Part shown: positions 1 through 6,723 of the stretch, piece by piece
How positions within the stretch are numbered: the stretch's first letter is position 1
How the letters are laid out: every line of letters starts with the position of its first letter
Source of the DNA: JAXHUA01 sp034189695
Lineage (GTDB): Bacteria > Chloroflexota > Dehalococcoidia > E44-bin15
Assembly (NCBI GenBank): GCA_034189695.1
Contig: JAXHUA010000098.1
Coordinates: forward strand, 1 to 11,158
Length of the DNA: 11,158 nt
Direction: 5' to 3'
Program-made: the position numbers and the translations under genes
The notes under the pieces: model-generated
What the model was told of the DNA's origin: nothing
Database searches by the model: none
What the model saw: the letters and a program-made list of their open reading frames with translations, nothing else

Positions 1-125
1 GGGGGATCACGTCGGTGTCGGTCAGCCCCGATGTCATTGAGGAGACACGGGAGATAATTGCCAAAGCGGAGGGCAAGCTCAACAGCCCCTCCATCTGGAG
101 GCGAGTTGCTCGTTCGGCGAGCTAG
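1..125 (+). CDS. PEP synthase / PPDK-family enzyme, C-terminal end (partial)
   Basis: An open frame enters from the left edge (first full codon at base 3) and stops with TAG at 123-125. The visible 40 residues begin GITSVSVSPDVIEETREII, followed by AKAEGKL. This matches the end of the C-terminal PEP-binding TIM barrel of phosphoenolpyruvate synthase and pyruvate phosphate dikinase, where a G-I-x-S-(I/V)-S-V-x-P-D motif is followed by a final helix. These enzymes interconvert pyruvate and phosphoenolpyruvate. The catalytic histidine and cysteine lie outside the window, so synthase cannot be told from dikinase. The stop is 6 bases before the next start, so it is probably co-transcribed with the dGTPase gene. 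Confidence 0.75.
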   Translation, partial: GITSVSVSPDVIEETREIIAKAEGKLNSPSIWRRVARSAS

Positions 126-131
126 GCTTCC

Positions 132-1172
132 ATGGTTCACAATGACATACGGCAGCGAATCGAGGAGAGGGAAGAGAGGCTTTCGCCCTATGCTATGAGG
201 AGCAGGCTCTCACGGGGAAGGTGTAGACCCGAAGAGCCCTGCCCGATGCGCACTACCTTTCAGAGAGACCGCGACCGCATAATCCATTCCAAGGCGTTCC
301 GCAGACTCAAACACAAGACCCAGGTTTTCATCGCCCCACTGGGTGACCACTATGTGACGCGGCTGACCCACACGTTGGAGGTTTCTCAGATAGCCCGTTC
401 CATTGTCAGAGCCCTCAATCTCAATGAAGACCTGACGGAGGCCATCGCCCTGGGACATGACCTCGGCCACACGCCCTTCGGCCATGTGGGCGAGGAGGTT
501 CTGGATGGCCTCTATGACGATGGGTTCAGGCATAATGAACAGAGCCTCAGGGTGGTGGATGTTCTGGAGAAGGATGGCCAGGGCCTGAACCTGGCATGGG
601 AGGTGCGAGAGGGCATCCTGAAGCACGCCAAGACAGGCGTGGATTCCCTCGAGGGGCAATGGGGTGATGTGGAGACCCTGGAGGGGCAGGTGTGCAAGAC
701 CGCCGATATCATAGCGTACGTCAACCATGATATAGGCGACGCCATAAGGGCGAGCATCATTACTGACCGTGACCTGCCGGCTGAAGTGGCGGGCGTGCTT
801 GGGACGTCGCACTCGGAGCGGATCAACACTCTCGTGTCTGACGTCATCGATTCCTCCTGGGCGGCTACGGGCGAGACGGGGGAGCCAGAGCCGGTGATCC
901 AGATGAGCCCTCGTGTGTTCGAAGCGACTGACGTCTTGCGCCGCTTTCTCTTCGAGAGAGTGTACCGGGTGGAGAGCGACCAGGCGGAGCATGCTCGGAG
1001 GGTGGTCCGGGTCCTGTATCATTACTTCATAGACCATGCGGACAGTCTGCCGGAGGAGTACTCCAGGCGTGGCGACAGTGTTGAGCGCATGGTCGTGGAC
1101 TATATCGCTGGAATGACTGACAACTACGCTCTGAGGGTCTGGAAAGAGGTCGTGGGCGAGACGGTGTGCTAG
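132..1172 (+). CDS. dgt: dGTPase-like dNTP triphosphohydrolase (HD domain)
   Basis: This 346-residue protein belongs to the deoxyguanosinetriphosphate triphosphohydrolase-like family, which cleaves dNTPs to deoxynucleosides and triphosphate in the cytoplasm and helps control dNTP pools. The N-terminus has the family motif FQRDRDRIIHSKAFRRLKHK (about 43-62). The HD metal-binding set is visible: H80 in RLTHTLE, H109-D110 in GHDLGHTPFGH, and D192 in the ADIIAYVNHDIGDA segment. The length is within the 330-450 typical of the short bacterial type. The ATG is chosen because the N-terminal REERLSPYAMRS-SRGR pattern is conserved in the family. No strong Shine-Dalgarno sequence precedes it, which fits translational coupling to the gene ending 6 bases upstream. 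It is followed by dnaG after one base. Substrate preference cannot be judged from sequence. Confidence 0.93.
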   Translation: MVHNDIRQRIEEREERLSPYAMRSRLSRGRCRPEEPCPMRTTFQRDRDRIIHSKAFRRLKHKTQVFIAPLGDHYVTRLTHTLEVSQIARSIVRALNLNEDLTEAIALGHDLGHTPFGHVGEEVLDGLYDDGFRHNEQSLRVVDVLEKDGQGLNLAWEVREGILKHAKTGVDSLEGQWGDVETLEGQVCKTADIIAYVNHDIGDAIRASIITDRDLPAEVAGVLGTSHSERINTLVSDVIDSSWAATGETGEPEPVIQMSPRVFEATDVLRRFLFERVYRVESDQAEHARRVVRVLYHYFIDHADSLPEEYSRRGDSVERMVVDYIAGMTDNYALRVWKEVVGETVC

Positions 1173-1173
1173 C

Positions 1174-3000
1174 ATGAGCGTTGTCGACGAGATAAAGGAC
1201 AGGCTCGACATCGTGGAAGTCGTGTCTGAGTATGTTGCGCTCCAGAAAGCCGGGCGCAATCTCAGAGCGCGGTGTCCTTTCCATGCGGAGAAGACGCCGT
1301 CCTTCTTCGTCTTCCCCGAGCGACAGACGTGGCACTGTTTCGGTAGCTGCGGGACGGGCGGTGACGTATTCGCCTTTGTCATGAAGAAGGAAGGCATCGG
1401 TTTCGGCGAGGCCCTCAAGCTGCTGGCGGGCAAGGCTGGCGTGCCCCTGGCGCCCAGGCAACCGGGTAAGGAGAAGGCGAAGGATGAGCAGGCCGAGAGG
1501 CTGTATGGGATAAACGAGGCCGCCGCAGGCTACTACAACTACGTTCTGGGCACGAGCGCCGGCGCCGCGGCGATGCGTCACCTGAGTGCGCGGGGAATCT
1601 CCAGGGAGACCGTCGAGGCGTTCAAGCTGGGATACAGCCCCGAGAGCAGAGATGCCCTGCGTACGTACCTTGTGAGTCGGGGTCATACGCTCGACGACCT
1701 TCTGCTGGTGGGGTTGGTGGTGGAGAAAGAGGGCGGTGCGTGCCATGATTTGTTTCGAAATCGTCTGGTCATCCCGATACGAAACGAGGCGGGTAAGGTG
1801 GTCGGCTTCGGCGGCCGGGCCCTCGACGATTCGATGCCGAAGTACTTGAATTCGCCCCAGACGGCCCTGTTCGACAAGAGCAGCATTCTGTTCGGGCTCG
1901 ACCGGGCCAGGGGGGCAATCAAAGAGCAGGGCCTGGCCATTATCGTGGAAGGCTACATGGATGTCCTCAGTGCTCACCAGCACGGCATTGCCAACGTGGT
2001 GGCGTCAATGGGTACATCGCTGACCGAGAGGCAGGTGGGTGTTCTCAAGAGGCTTACCCGCAACTTCACCCTGGCGCTCGACGCTGACGCTGCAGGCGAG
2101 GCGGCCACGCTGAGGGGCCTCGAAGTGGCCCGGCGGGCGCTCAGCGAGCGGGTCTCCGCGAGCGACATGGACCTGATGGGAGGGGGGGCGAAGCTGCGCG
2201 GAAAGCTGAGGATAATCAATCTGCCGTGGGGCAAGGACCCGGACGAGGTGATAAGGGAAGACGTAGAGGCCTGGCGGAAGCTGGTTGAGGAAGCGACGCC
2301 GCTCATCGACTACGTCGTCTGGGCGGTGACGTCCAACCTGGACCTGGGCGACGAGGAAGGCCGGGCCGAGGCGGCCGAGCAGCTTCTGCCTCTCATCTCG
2401 GAGATAGATGACAGCGTTGAACGGGAACTCTATCTGAGCAAGGTCGCCCGCCTGGTCGGGGTGGACGAACGGACCTTGGCGGGCAAGGCGGCTCGTATGA
2501 GACCGACTCGGAGAGAGAAGGGAGCGCGGGGGCCGTCACTGCCGCTTGCCGAGGGCGCGCGCTATCCGTTTGAGGAGCGCTGCCTGTGCCTGCTGCTTCA
2601 GCACCCCGAGCTTGAGGAAGAATGTGAGTTCCTGTCGCCAGACTGCTTTCAGGGGACGGAGAACCGTGAGATATTCCTCGCGTGGCGTGAGCATCGCGAT
2701 GTTGAGCTGATTCGCCACAGCCTCGACACGAGCCTGTGGGGTCTTCTGGATAGTCTGCTGAGCGGAGCGCTCCCACCGGCGAGGAACCAGGTGCGCCGGA
2801 CCGAGCTTTCGGGTTGCGTGCGGCGTTTGGCCGAGCAGCGACTGAGGAGACTGAAGGCTCTGGAGGAAGTGCTCCTGTCCGAGGCGGAGTCCGAGGGCAA
2901 CAGAGAGCAAGTTGAGGCGCTGCTACAGAGGGCGCTGGAGCCGAATGCGGAACTCAAGGCCCTTCTTCTGCACGGGAAGAAGGCGACAAAAGGAGCGTGA
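1174..3000 (+). CDS. dnaG: DNA primase DnaG
   Basis: This 608-residue replicative primase makes RNA primers at the replication fork. Domains in order: a CHC2 zinc-binding domain (1-90) with ligands C34, H37, C55 and C59 (CPFH...HCFGSCGTGGD); the primase core (about 120-240, with GFGGRALDD); and the TOPRIM metal-binding fold with E259 in VEGYMD and D303/D305 in LALDADAAGEAA. A helical C-terminal region from about 464 (YPFEERCLCLLLQHPEL) is expected to contact the DnaB helicase. The zinc finger has one extra residue between the last two cysteines compared with the usual HCFGCG; I believe this is normal for Chloroflexota, but that is from memory. The start overlaps no gene but lies one base after the dgt stop without a clear ribosome binding site, so coupling is likely. 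Length is normal for the family. Confidence 0.96.
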   Translation: MSVVDEIKDRLDIVEVVSEYVALQKAGRNLRARCPFHAEKTPSFFVFPERQTWHCFGSCGTGGDVFAFVMKKEGIGFGEALKLLAGKAGVPLAPRQPGKEKAKDEQAERLYGINEAAAGYYNYVLGTSAGAAAMRHLSARGISRETVEAFKLGYSPESRDALRTYLVSRGHTLDDLLLVGLVVEKEGGACHDLFRNRLVIPIRNEAGKVVGFGGRALDDSMPKYLNSPQTALFDKSSILFGLDRARGAIKEQGLAIIVEGYMDVLSAHQHGIANVVASMGTSLTERQVGVLKRLTRNFTLALDADAAGEAATLRGLEVARRALSERVSASDMDLMGGGAKLRGKLRIINLPWGKDPDEVIREDVEAWRKLVEEATPLIDYVVWAVTSNLDLGDEEGRAEAAEQLLPLISEIDDSVERELYLSKVARLVGVDERTLAGKAARMRPTRREKGARGPSLPLAEGARYPFEERCLCLLLQHPELEEECEFLSPDCFQGTENREIFLAWREHRDVELIRHSLDTSLWGLLDSLLSGALPPARNQVRRTELSGCVRRLAEQRLRRLKALEEVLLSEAESEGNREQVEALLQRALEPNAELKALLLHGKKATKGA

Positions 3001-3006
3001 GGACCA

Positions 3007-4572
3007 ATGACGTCGGGAGGAAAGGACAGGGGGACGGGCGAACAGAGACGTGGCCCGAGGCGTGAGGCTATGGAGGATATCCAGGGGTTGGAGCCGGAGC
3101 ATGAAGATGAATCGCTGAAGGGCGTGGCCGCCAGCTTCCTCAGCAATGGTATTGTGATTGAGGAGATGAGACGGGCCGGCCTCGCCGGCCTTGGGCGGGA
3201 GCCGGATGAGTTTGAGACGCATCAAGAGGTGAAGCACGAGCCCGATCCCGAACCCGAGGCTGAGGTTGAGGACGTACGCGAACTCGAGGCGCAGGACATC
3301 ATCGATGATCCCGTTCGCATGTACCTTCGCGAGATTGGCCGGATATCTCTGCTCAACGCAGCCGAGGAGAGAGAACTCGCCAGCAGCATGGAGCGGCGGA
3401 GGCACATCGAGGAGATTGAGGACGATTTGCTGGACAAGACGGGCGTTCGGCCTTCGGTTGCCGACGTCATGCTCGCCATGCTGGAGCGACTCTGCCAGGC
3501 ATGGTGGCTTGTCGAAGCCCTGGCACAGGAAATCGGGTTGCTCAGCCCAACGACTTTTGTCGAGCGGATATGTCATCCTGACTTCCGCCGTGCGGTCGAC
3601 GGGCCGATCGACCAGCGACTGGTGTTGAGCCTGGCCGAGCGGCTGGGTCAACCCGCCCCGGACATCGAAAGGGCACTGGTCGGCATCTCGTTGGACAGCT
3701 CGCTGCTCGCACCTGGTGTGCTGGAGGCCCTCGATGGGAAATCCGTGATGTGGGTGAGCACGCTCTTGTCCGAACCCGATTTCGTCGCTTCGCTGAAGGG
3801 CCGTGAACGGGAGTTCGAGGCAAGTCTGAAGAGCGTCTACGAGGAGAGCAACAGGGCCGAGAGGCATCTCATCGAAGCCAACCTCCGTCTGGTGGTGAGC
3901 GTGGCAAAGAAGTACATAGGCCAGGGTATGCCATTGCTCGACCTTATCGAAGAAGGCAACATCGGTCTGATAAAGGCCGTCGAGAAGTTCGACCATCGGA
4001 AGGGCTACAAGTTCAGCACCTATGCCACGTGGTGGATCAGGCAGGCTATCACCCGGTCCATTGCCGACCAGGCGCGCACCATCCGTATACCCGTACACAT
4101 GGTGGAGACCATCAACAGACTGCACCGCACCAGCCGGCGTCTGGTGCAGGAGTACGGAAGGGAGCCGACGAGCGAGGAAATCAGCAAAGGGATGGAAGTC
4201 ACTCCCGAGAAGGTGAGGGAGATCATCAAGGTCTCCCAGGAGCCCGTGTCTCTGGAGACCCCGGTCGGTGAGGAGGAGGACAGCCATCTCAGCGACTTCA
4301 TCGAGGACCGCTCCGCCCCACCGCCTCCAGACGTGGCCTTGCACCAGCTTCTGAAGGAGCAGATCGAAGAGGTGCTGGCCACCCTCAACCCGCGAGAGCA
4401 ACGGGTGCTTCAGTTGAGGTTCGGGCTGGAGGATGGGCGGAGCCGCACGCTGGAGGAGGTCGGCAAGGAGTTCGGTGTCACCAGAGAGCGCATCCGTCAG
4501 ATAGAGGCCAAGGCCCTGCGGAAGCTGCGCCACCCAAGCCGCTCGAAGCGGCTCAAGGATTACCTGGAATAG
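3007..4572 (+). CDS. rpoD: Principal RNA polymerase sigma factor (sigma-70, RpoD/SigA)
   Basis: This 521-residue primary sigma factor directs RNA polymerase to housekeeping promoters. The N-terminus is acidic (EPDPEPEAEVEDV, about 78-90) and is followed by region 1.2 (DDPVRMYLREIGR from about 100). A long, poorly conserved spacer covers about 130-285. Region 2 starts near E290-A-N-L-R-L-V-V and includes FDHRKGYKFSTYATWWIRQ (from 329), with the aromatic residues that melt the -10 element. Region 3 lies around 350-440. Region 4 contains PREQRVLQLRFGL (462 on) and the -35-reading helix-turn-helix FGVTRERIRQIEAKALRKLR (489-508). A ribosome binding site AAAGGAG at 2989-2995 overlaps the end of dnaG. 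The dnaG-rpoD pair is the classic macromolecular synthesis operon core, here without rpsU. Confidence 0.95.
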   Translation: MTSGGKDRGTGEQRRGPRREAMEDIQGLEPEHEDESLKGVAASFLSNGIVIEEMRRAGLAGLGREPDEFETHQEVKHEPDPEPEAEVEDVRELEAQDIIDDPVRMYLREIGRISLLNAAEERELASSMERRRHIEEIEDDLLDKTGVRPSVADVMLAMLERLCQAWWLVEALAQEIGLLSPTTFVERICHPDFRRAVDGPIDQRLVLSLAERLGQPAPDIERALVGISLDSSLLAPGVLEALDGKSVMWVSTLLSEPDFVASLKGREREFEASLKSVYEESNRAERHLIEANLRLVVSVAKKYIGQGMPLLDLIEEGNIGLIKAVEKFDHRKGYKFSTYATWWIRQAITRSIADQARTIRIPVHMVETINRLHRTSRRLVQEYGREPTSEEISKGMEVTPEKVREIIKVSQEPVSLETPVGEEEDSHLSDFIEDRSAPPPPDVALHQLLKEQIEEVLATLNPREQRVLQLRFGLEDGRSRTLEEVGKEFGVTRERIRQIEAKALRKLRHPSRSKRLKDYLE

Positions 4573-4580
4573 GGTAACCA

Positions 4581-5321
4581 TTGAACGTAGTAAGGAACGT
4601 GTTCCTCGCGCTGGGCGCGATCTCCTCACTGATCCTCATCACCGCTGGCATCGTGGGCTATCTGCTGACAGGCCCGGCCCCGGTGCAGTGGTCAACTGTG
4701 CCTCTGCCGGTGGAAGACGATGCGGTGGAGAACCTCGAAGATGCCCTGGAAGAGTTCAATCAGCAGGTCGGCAATGCCACTGCGGGGGAAAGCGTGGCCC
4801 TCGTCCTGGTCGACGAGGAGGTGGGGTCGAAGCTGAACCAGCTCGCCGCCGATAGGGAGCTTCCACTGAGGGTGAGAGACGTGCGCGTCCACTTCGTGGA
4901 TGGTGTAGTACGGGGCTCGGCACTGGCCGACCTGGGTATCGATGTACAGGTGGCCCTCGAGGCCGGGGTTCAGGTTCAGGATGGCACACCCAAGATATCG
5001 GTGCAGGAGTTCTACCTCGGAAGGCTCCCCATCCCCAAGACCTTGACGGACAACATAATCGGCGCGCTGATGGGACAGGCGAACAGCCGATTGGGAGACC
5101 TGCCATTCACGCTCGACCGGATTGACCTTGGGGATGGCTGGATAATCATCCGAGGTGAGGCGAAGCAGCCCTCTATCGGAACATCGGCGGCAGGCCCTTC
5201 CCCTGAGCCACTTGCTTCATCAGTTTCCGGGCCTGCCGGAACTGGTTCAACAGTTGGTTTACGTCCTGAGGCGTGGTTCCACTTCCCCGTGCAATCCGAC
5301 GTCGTCTGCTTCCATCAATGA
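4581..5321 (+). CDS. Membrane-anchored protein of unknown function
   Basis: The ORF encodes 246 residues from a TTG at 4581, 8 bases after rpoD; a GTG at 4599 is an alternative start. Residues 7-30 form one hydrophobic segment, a signal anchor or signal peptide. The rest to about 196 alternates short beta-like stretches with helices (SVALVLVDEEV, VRVHFVDGVVRG, IDVQVALEAGV, LDRIDLGDGWIIIRGEA). This resembles small extracytoplasmic proteins such as YpmS or LmeA-like lipid-binding families, but the resemblance is only in style and I do not assign a function. Residues 198-246 are antisense to the end of ffh and have a low-complexity G/S/P/A/T-rich composition, so this tail is probably not conserved. 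The natural end may have been near residue 195. It sits in the dgt-dnaG-rpoD operon and is likely co-transcribed. Confidence 0.7.
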   Translation: MNVVRNVFLALGAISSLILITAGIVGYLLTGPAPVQWSTVPLPVEDDAVENLEDALEEFNQQVGNATAGESVALVLVDEEVGSKLNQLAADRELPLRVRDVRVHFVDGVVRGSALADLGIDVQVALEAGVQVQDGTPKISVQEFYLGRLPIPKTLTDNIIGALMGQANSRLGDLPFTLDRIDLGDGWIIIRGEAKQPSIGTSAAGPSPEPLASSVSGPAGTGSTVGLRPEAWFHFPVQSDVVCFHQ

Positions 5322-6492
5322 TGTCCGGATTGTGCCTCTCGCCTGGGGTCATGGACAGGATAATGGCTTCGACCTTCGCCAGCTTCTGGTCGTCTATCTC
5401 GGTGGGGGCGCGGCGGGCGAGGGCGGACATGCCGGGTATCATCTCCATCAGTTGACTGAGCGGCCCCATCTTCTTCATCTGTTTGAGCTGCCCCAGGAAG
5501 TCCTCCAGGTCCAGGGTAGCCTGGCGCACCTTCTTCTCCAGCCTTACGGCGTCCTCTTTCTCGATGGCTTTCTCAGCTTTCTCGATGAAGGTGAGCATGT
5601 CACCCATGCCCAGGATGCGTGAGGCCAGCCGGTCGGGGTAGAACGCCTCAATGTCTGCTGTCTTCTCGCCGATGCCAATGAACTTGATGGGCACTCCGCT
5701 GACGGACTTGATCGAGAGCGCGGCGCCTCCACGTGCGTCGCCGTCCATCTTGGTGAGTATCAGGCCCGTCAGACCGACCTTCTGATGGAACTGCTCGGCG
5801 GCCTGCACGGCGTCCTGGCCCGTCATAGCGTCAACCACGAGGAGAACCTCGTCTGGGTTGAGCACCTTCTTGATACCCGCCGCCTCGTCCATCATCTCCT
5901 CGTCTATGTGGAGGCGTCCTCCGGTGTCGGCGATGACCCAGGTTGCGGCCAATTCCCTGGCGCGCTTCAGCGCGTGAGAGCAGACGTCGGCTGGCGGCAC
6001 CGAGGTGTTCTCGTGGTGCACCGGTATGTCGAGTTGCCTGCCGAGGGTGGCGAGTTGCTCGATGGCAGCCGGCCTGCGGTGGTCTGCGGCGACCAGCAAC
6101 GGGCGTTGTCCCGCTCCCCTCAAATGGTGCGCCAGCTTCGCGGCCGTGGTTGTCTTGCCTGAGCCTTGCAGTCCCACCAGCATTACCACGCTTGGTGGGC
6201 GGCTCGCCTGCCCAAGATGACTGGCACTGCCGCCGAGCACGGCGATGAGTTCCTCATTGACGATTTTCAGTACCTGCTGCGACGGCGTGAGGCTTTCAAG
6301 CACCTGCGCATCGAGTGAACGCTCTCGAATCCTGGCGACGAACTCCTTCACCACCTTGAAGTTGACGTCGGCCTCCAGGAGTGCCAGCCTTACCTCCCGC
6401 AGCGCGTTGTCGATGTCCTTCTCAGTCAGCCGTCCCTTGTTGCCAAGCCTGCTGAATACGCTGCCCAGCTTCTCTGATAGTAGCTCAAACAC
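5173..6492 (-). CDS. ffh: Signal recognition particle GTPase Ffh (SRP54)
   Basis: This 439-residue protein binds 4.5S/6S RNA and signal sequences and delivers ribosomes to FtsY for co-translational membrane insertion. The N domain covers 1-95. The G domain follows with G1 GLQGSGKT (107-114), G2-region DHRRPAA (137-143), G3 DTGGR (189-193), G4 TKMD (247-250) with DGDARGGAALS after it, and G5 GIGEK (273-277). The M domain includes GMGDMLTFIEKAEK, the KKMGPLSQLMEMIPGM finger-loop region and the RNA-binding SRRRRIARGSGT motif (395-406). The C-terminus LPPMFR is a usual ending. The G3 motif reads DTGGR where DTAGR is the norm, and G2 has HR in place of TY/VY. The start is GTG, supported by GAGGTG at 6497-6502 on this strand, with a promoter directly upstream. 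Confidence 0.96.
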   Translation of the reverse strand: MFELLSEKLGSVFSRLGNKGRLTEKDIDNALREVRLALLEADVNFKVVKEFVARIRERSLDAQVLESLTPSQQVLKIVNEELIAVLGGSASHLGQASRPPSVVMLVGLQGSGKTTTAAKLAHHLRGAGQRPLLVAADHRRPAAIEQLATLGRQLDIPVHHENTSVPPADVCSHALKRARELAATWVIADTGGRLHIDEEMMDEAAGIKKVLNPDEVLLVVDAMTGQDAVQAAEQFHQKVGLTGLILTKMDGDARGGAALSIKSVSGVPIKFIGIGEKTADIEAFYPDRLASRILGMGDMLTFIEKAEKAIEKEDAVRLEKKVRQATLDLEDFLGQLKQMKKMGPLSQLMEMIPGMSALARRAPTEIDDQKLAKVEAIILSMTPGERHNPDIIDGSRRRRIARGSGTTPQDVNQLLNQFRQARKLMKQVAQGKGLPPMFR

Positions 6493-6512
6493 AGTGCACC
6501 TCGGATGTCACC

Positions 6513-6541
6513 ATCTTAGTTGTCACGGCAGTAGGGGTCAA
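6513..6541 (-). promoter_or_regulatory. Sigma-70-type promoter for ffh
   Basis: Read on the minus strand, a -35 box TTGACC (6536-6541) is followed by a 17-base spacer and a -10 box TAAGAT (6513-6518). This is 5/6 and 5/6 to consensus at optimal spacing. Transcription would start near 6506, giving a leader of about 14 bases that still contains the GAGGTG ribosome binding site (6497-6502). This implies ffh can be transcribed separately from the repeat-protein gene upstream of it on the same strand. Confidence 0.65.
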
Positions 6542-6602
6542 GCTGCGGAGAGCGCCTTGCATGCGGGCGCCCGTCTTGAAGAGAGGCTGTCCGGGAGGGC
6601 GA

Positions 6603-6638
6603 GCGGAGCGAGGGGTTCGCCATGAACCCCCGCTCCGC
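6603..6638 (-). terminator. Strong imperfect hairpin, possible terminator without U-tract
   Basis: Two 7-bp arms, GCGGAGC (6603-6609) with GCTCCGC (6632-6638) and GGGGTTC (6612-6618) with GAACCCC (6624-6630), pair around a 5-base loop. A small internal bulge separates them (GA against C). It lies about 90 bases beyond the stop of the repeat-protein gene and before the ffh promoter, a suitable place to end that transcript. There is no run of T after it on either strand, so intrinsic termination is doubtful. It may instead be a dispersed palindromic element. Confidence 0.3.
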
Positions 6639-6679
6639 CTGTGTTCGCTGGTAATCGAAGCAAGCTATCCGAGTCGCCT

Positions 6680-6698
6680 GACGGCTCTGGCTGCCGTC
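6680..6698. other. Small hairpin after the repeat-protein gene
   Basis: GACGGC (6680-6685) pairs perfectly with GCCGTC (6693-6698) around a 7-base loop. It lies 26 bases past the stop codon of the minus-strand repeat gene. No T-run follows it. It could protect the 3' end of the transcript, but this is only a guess. Confidence 0.3.
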
Positions 6699-6723
6699 GC
6701 GTTGCTTCAACTGTAGACGGTCG

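Larger units (their letters stand above)
6542..6723. other. GC-rich intergenic stretch with hairpins
   Basis: This stretch lies between the stop of the alanine-rich repeat gene and the ffh promoter. No convincing gene is seen: a 64-codon minus-strand frame at 6516-6710 has an arginine/serine-rich, low-quality translation and would run over the ffh promoter. I see no tRNA, and no SRP RNA despite the neighbouring ffh. Two hairpins (6603-6638 and 6680-6698) and a GGGCGCCC palindrome near 6565 make the region strongly foldable. Confidence 0.5.

Noticed and set aside
210..1983. Long minus-strand open frames opposite dgt and dnaG (407 and 318 codons)
   Set aside because: They are antisense to clear conserved genes, are rich in His/Pro/Arg/Leu as expected of mirror frames, and show no domain.
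2923..4629. 568-codon minus-strand open frame opposite rpoD
   Set aside because: The plus strand encodes an unmistakable sigma factor with all conserved regions; the antisense translation has no recognisable motif and follows from the codon bias of a GC-rich gene.
6516..6710. 64-codon minus-strand ORF between the repeat gene and ffh
   Set aside because: Arg/Ser/Pro-rich translation without a ribosome binding site; it would run across the ffh -10 box and the strong hairpin.
6493..6723. SRP RNA (ffs) next to ffh
   Set aside because: No GGAAGCA-type apical tetraloop or symmetric internal loop of domain IV could be found on either strand.
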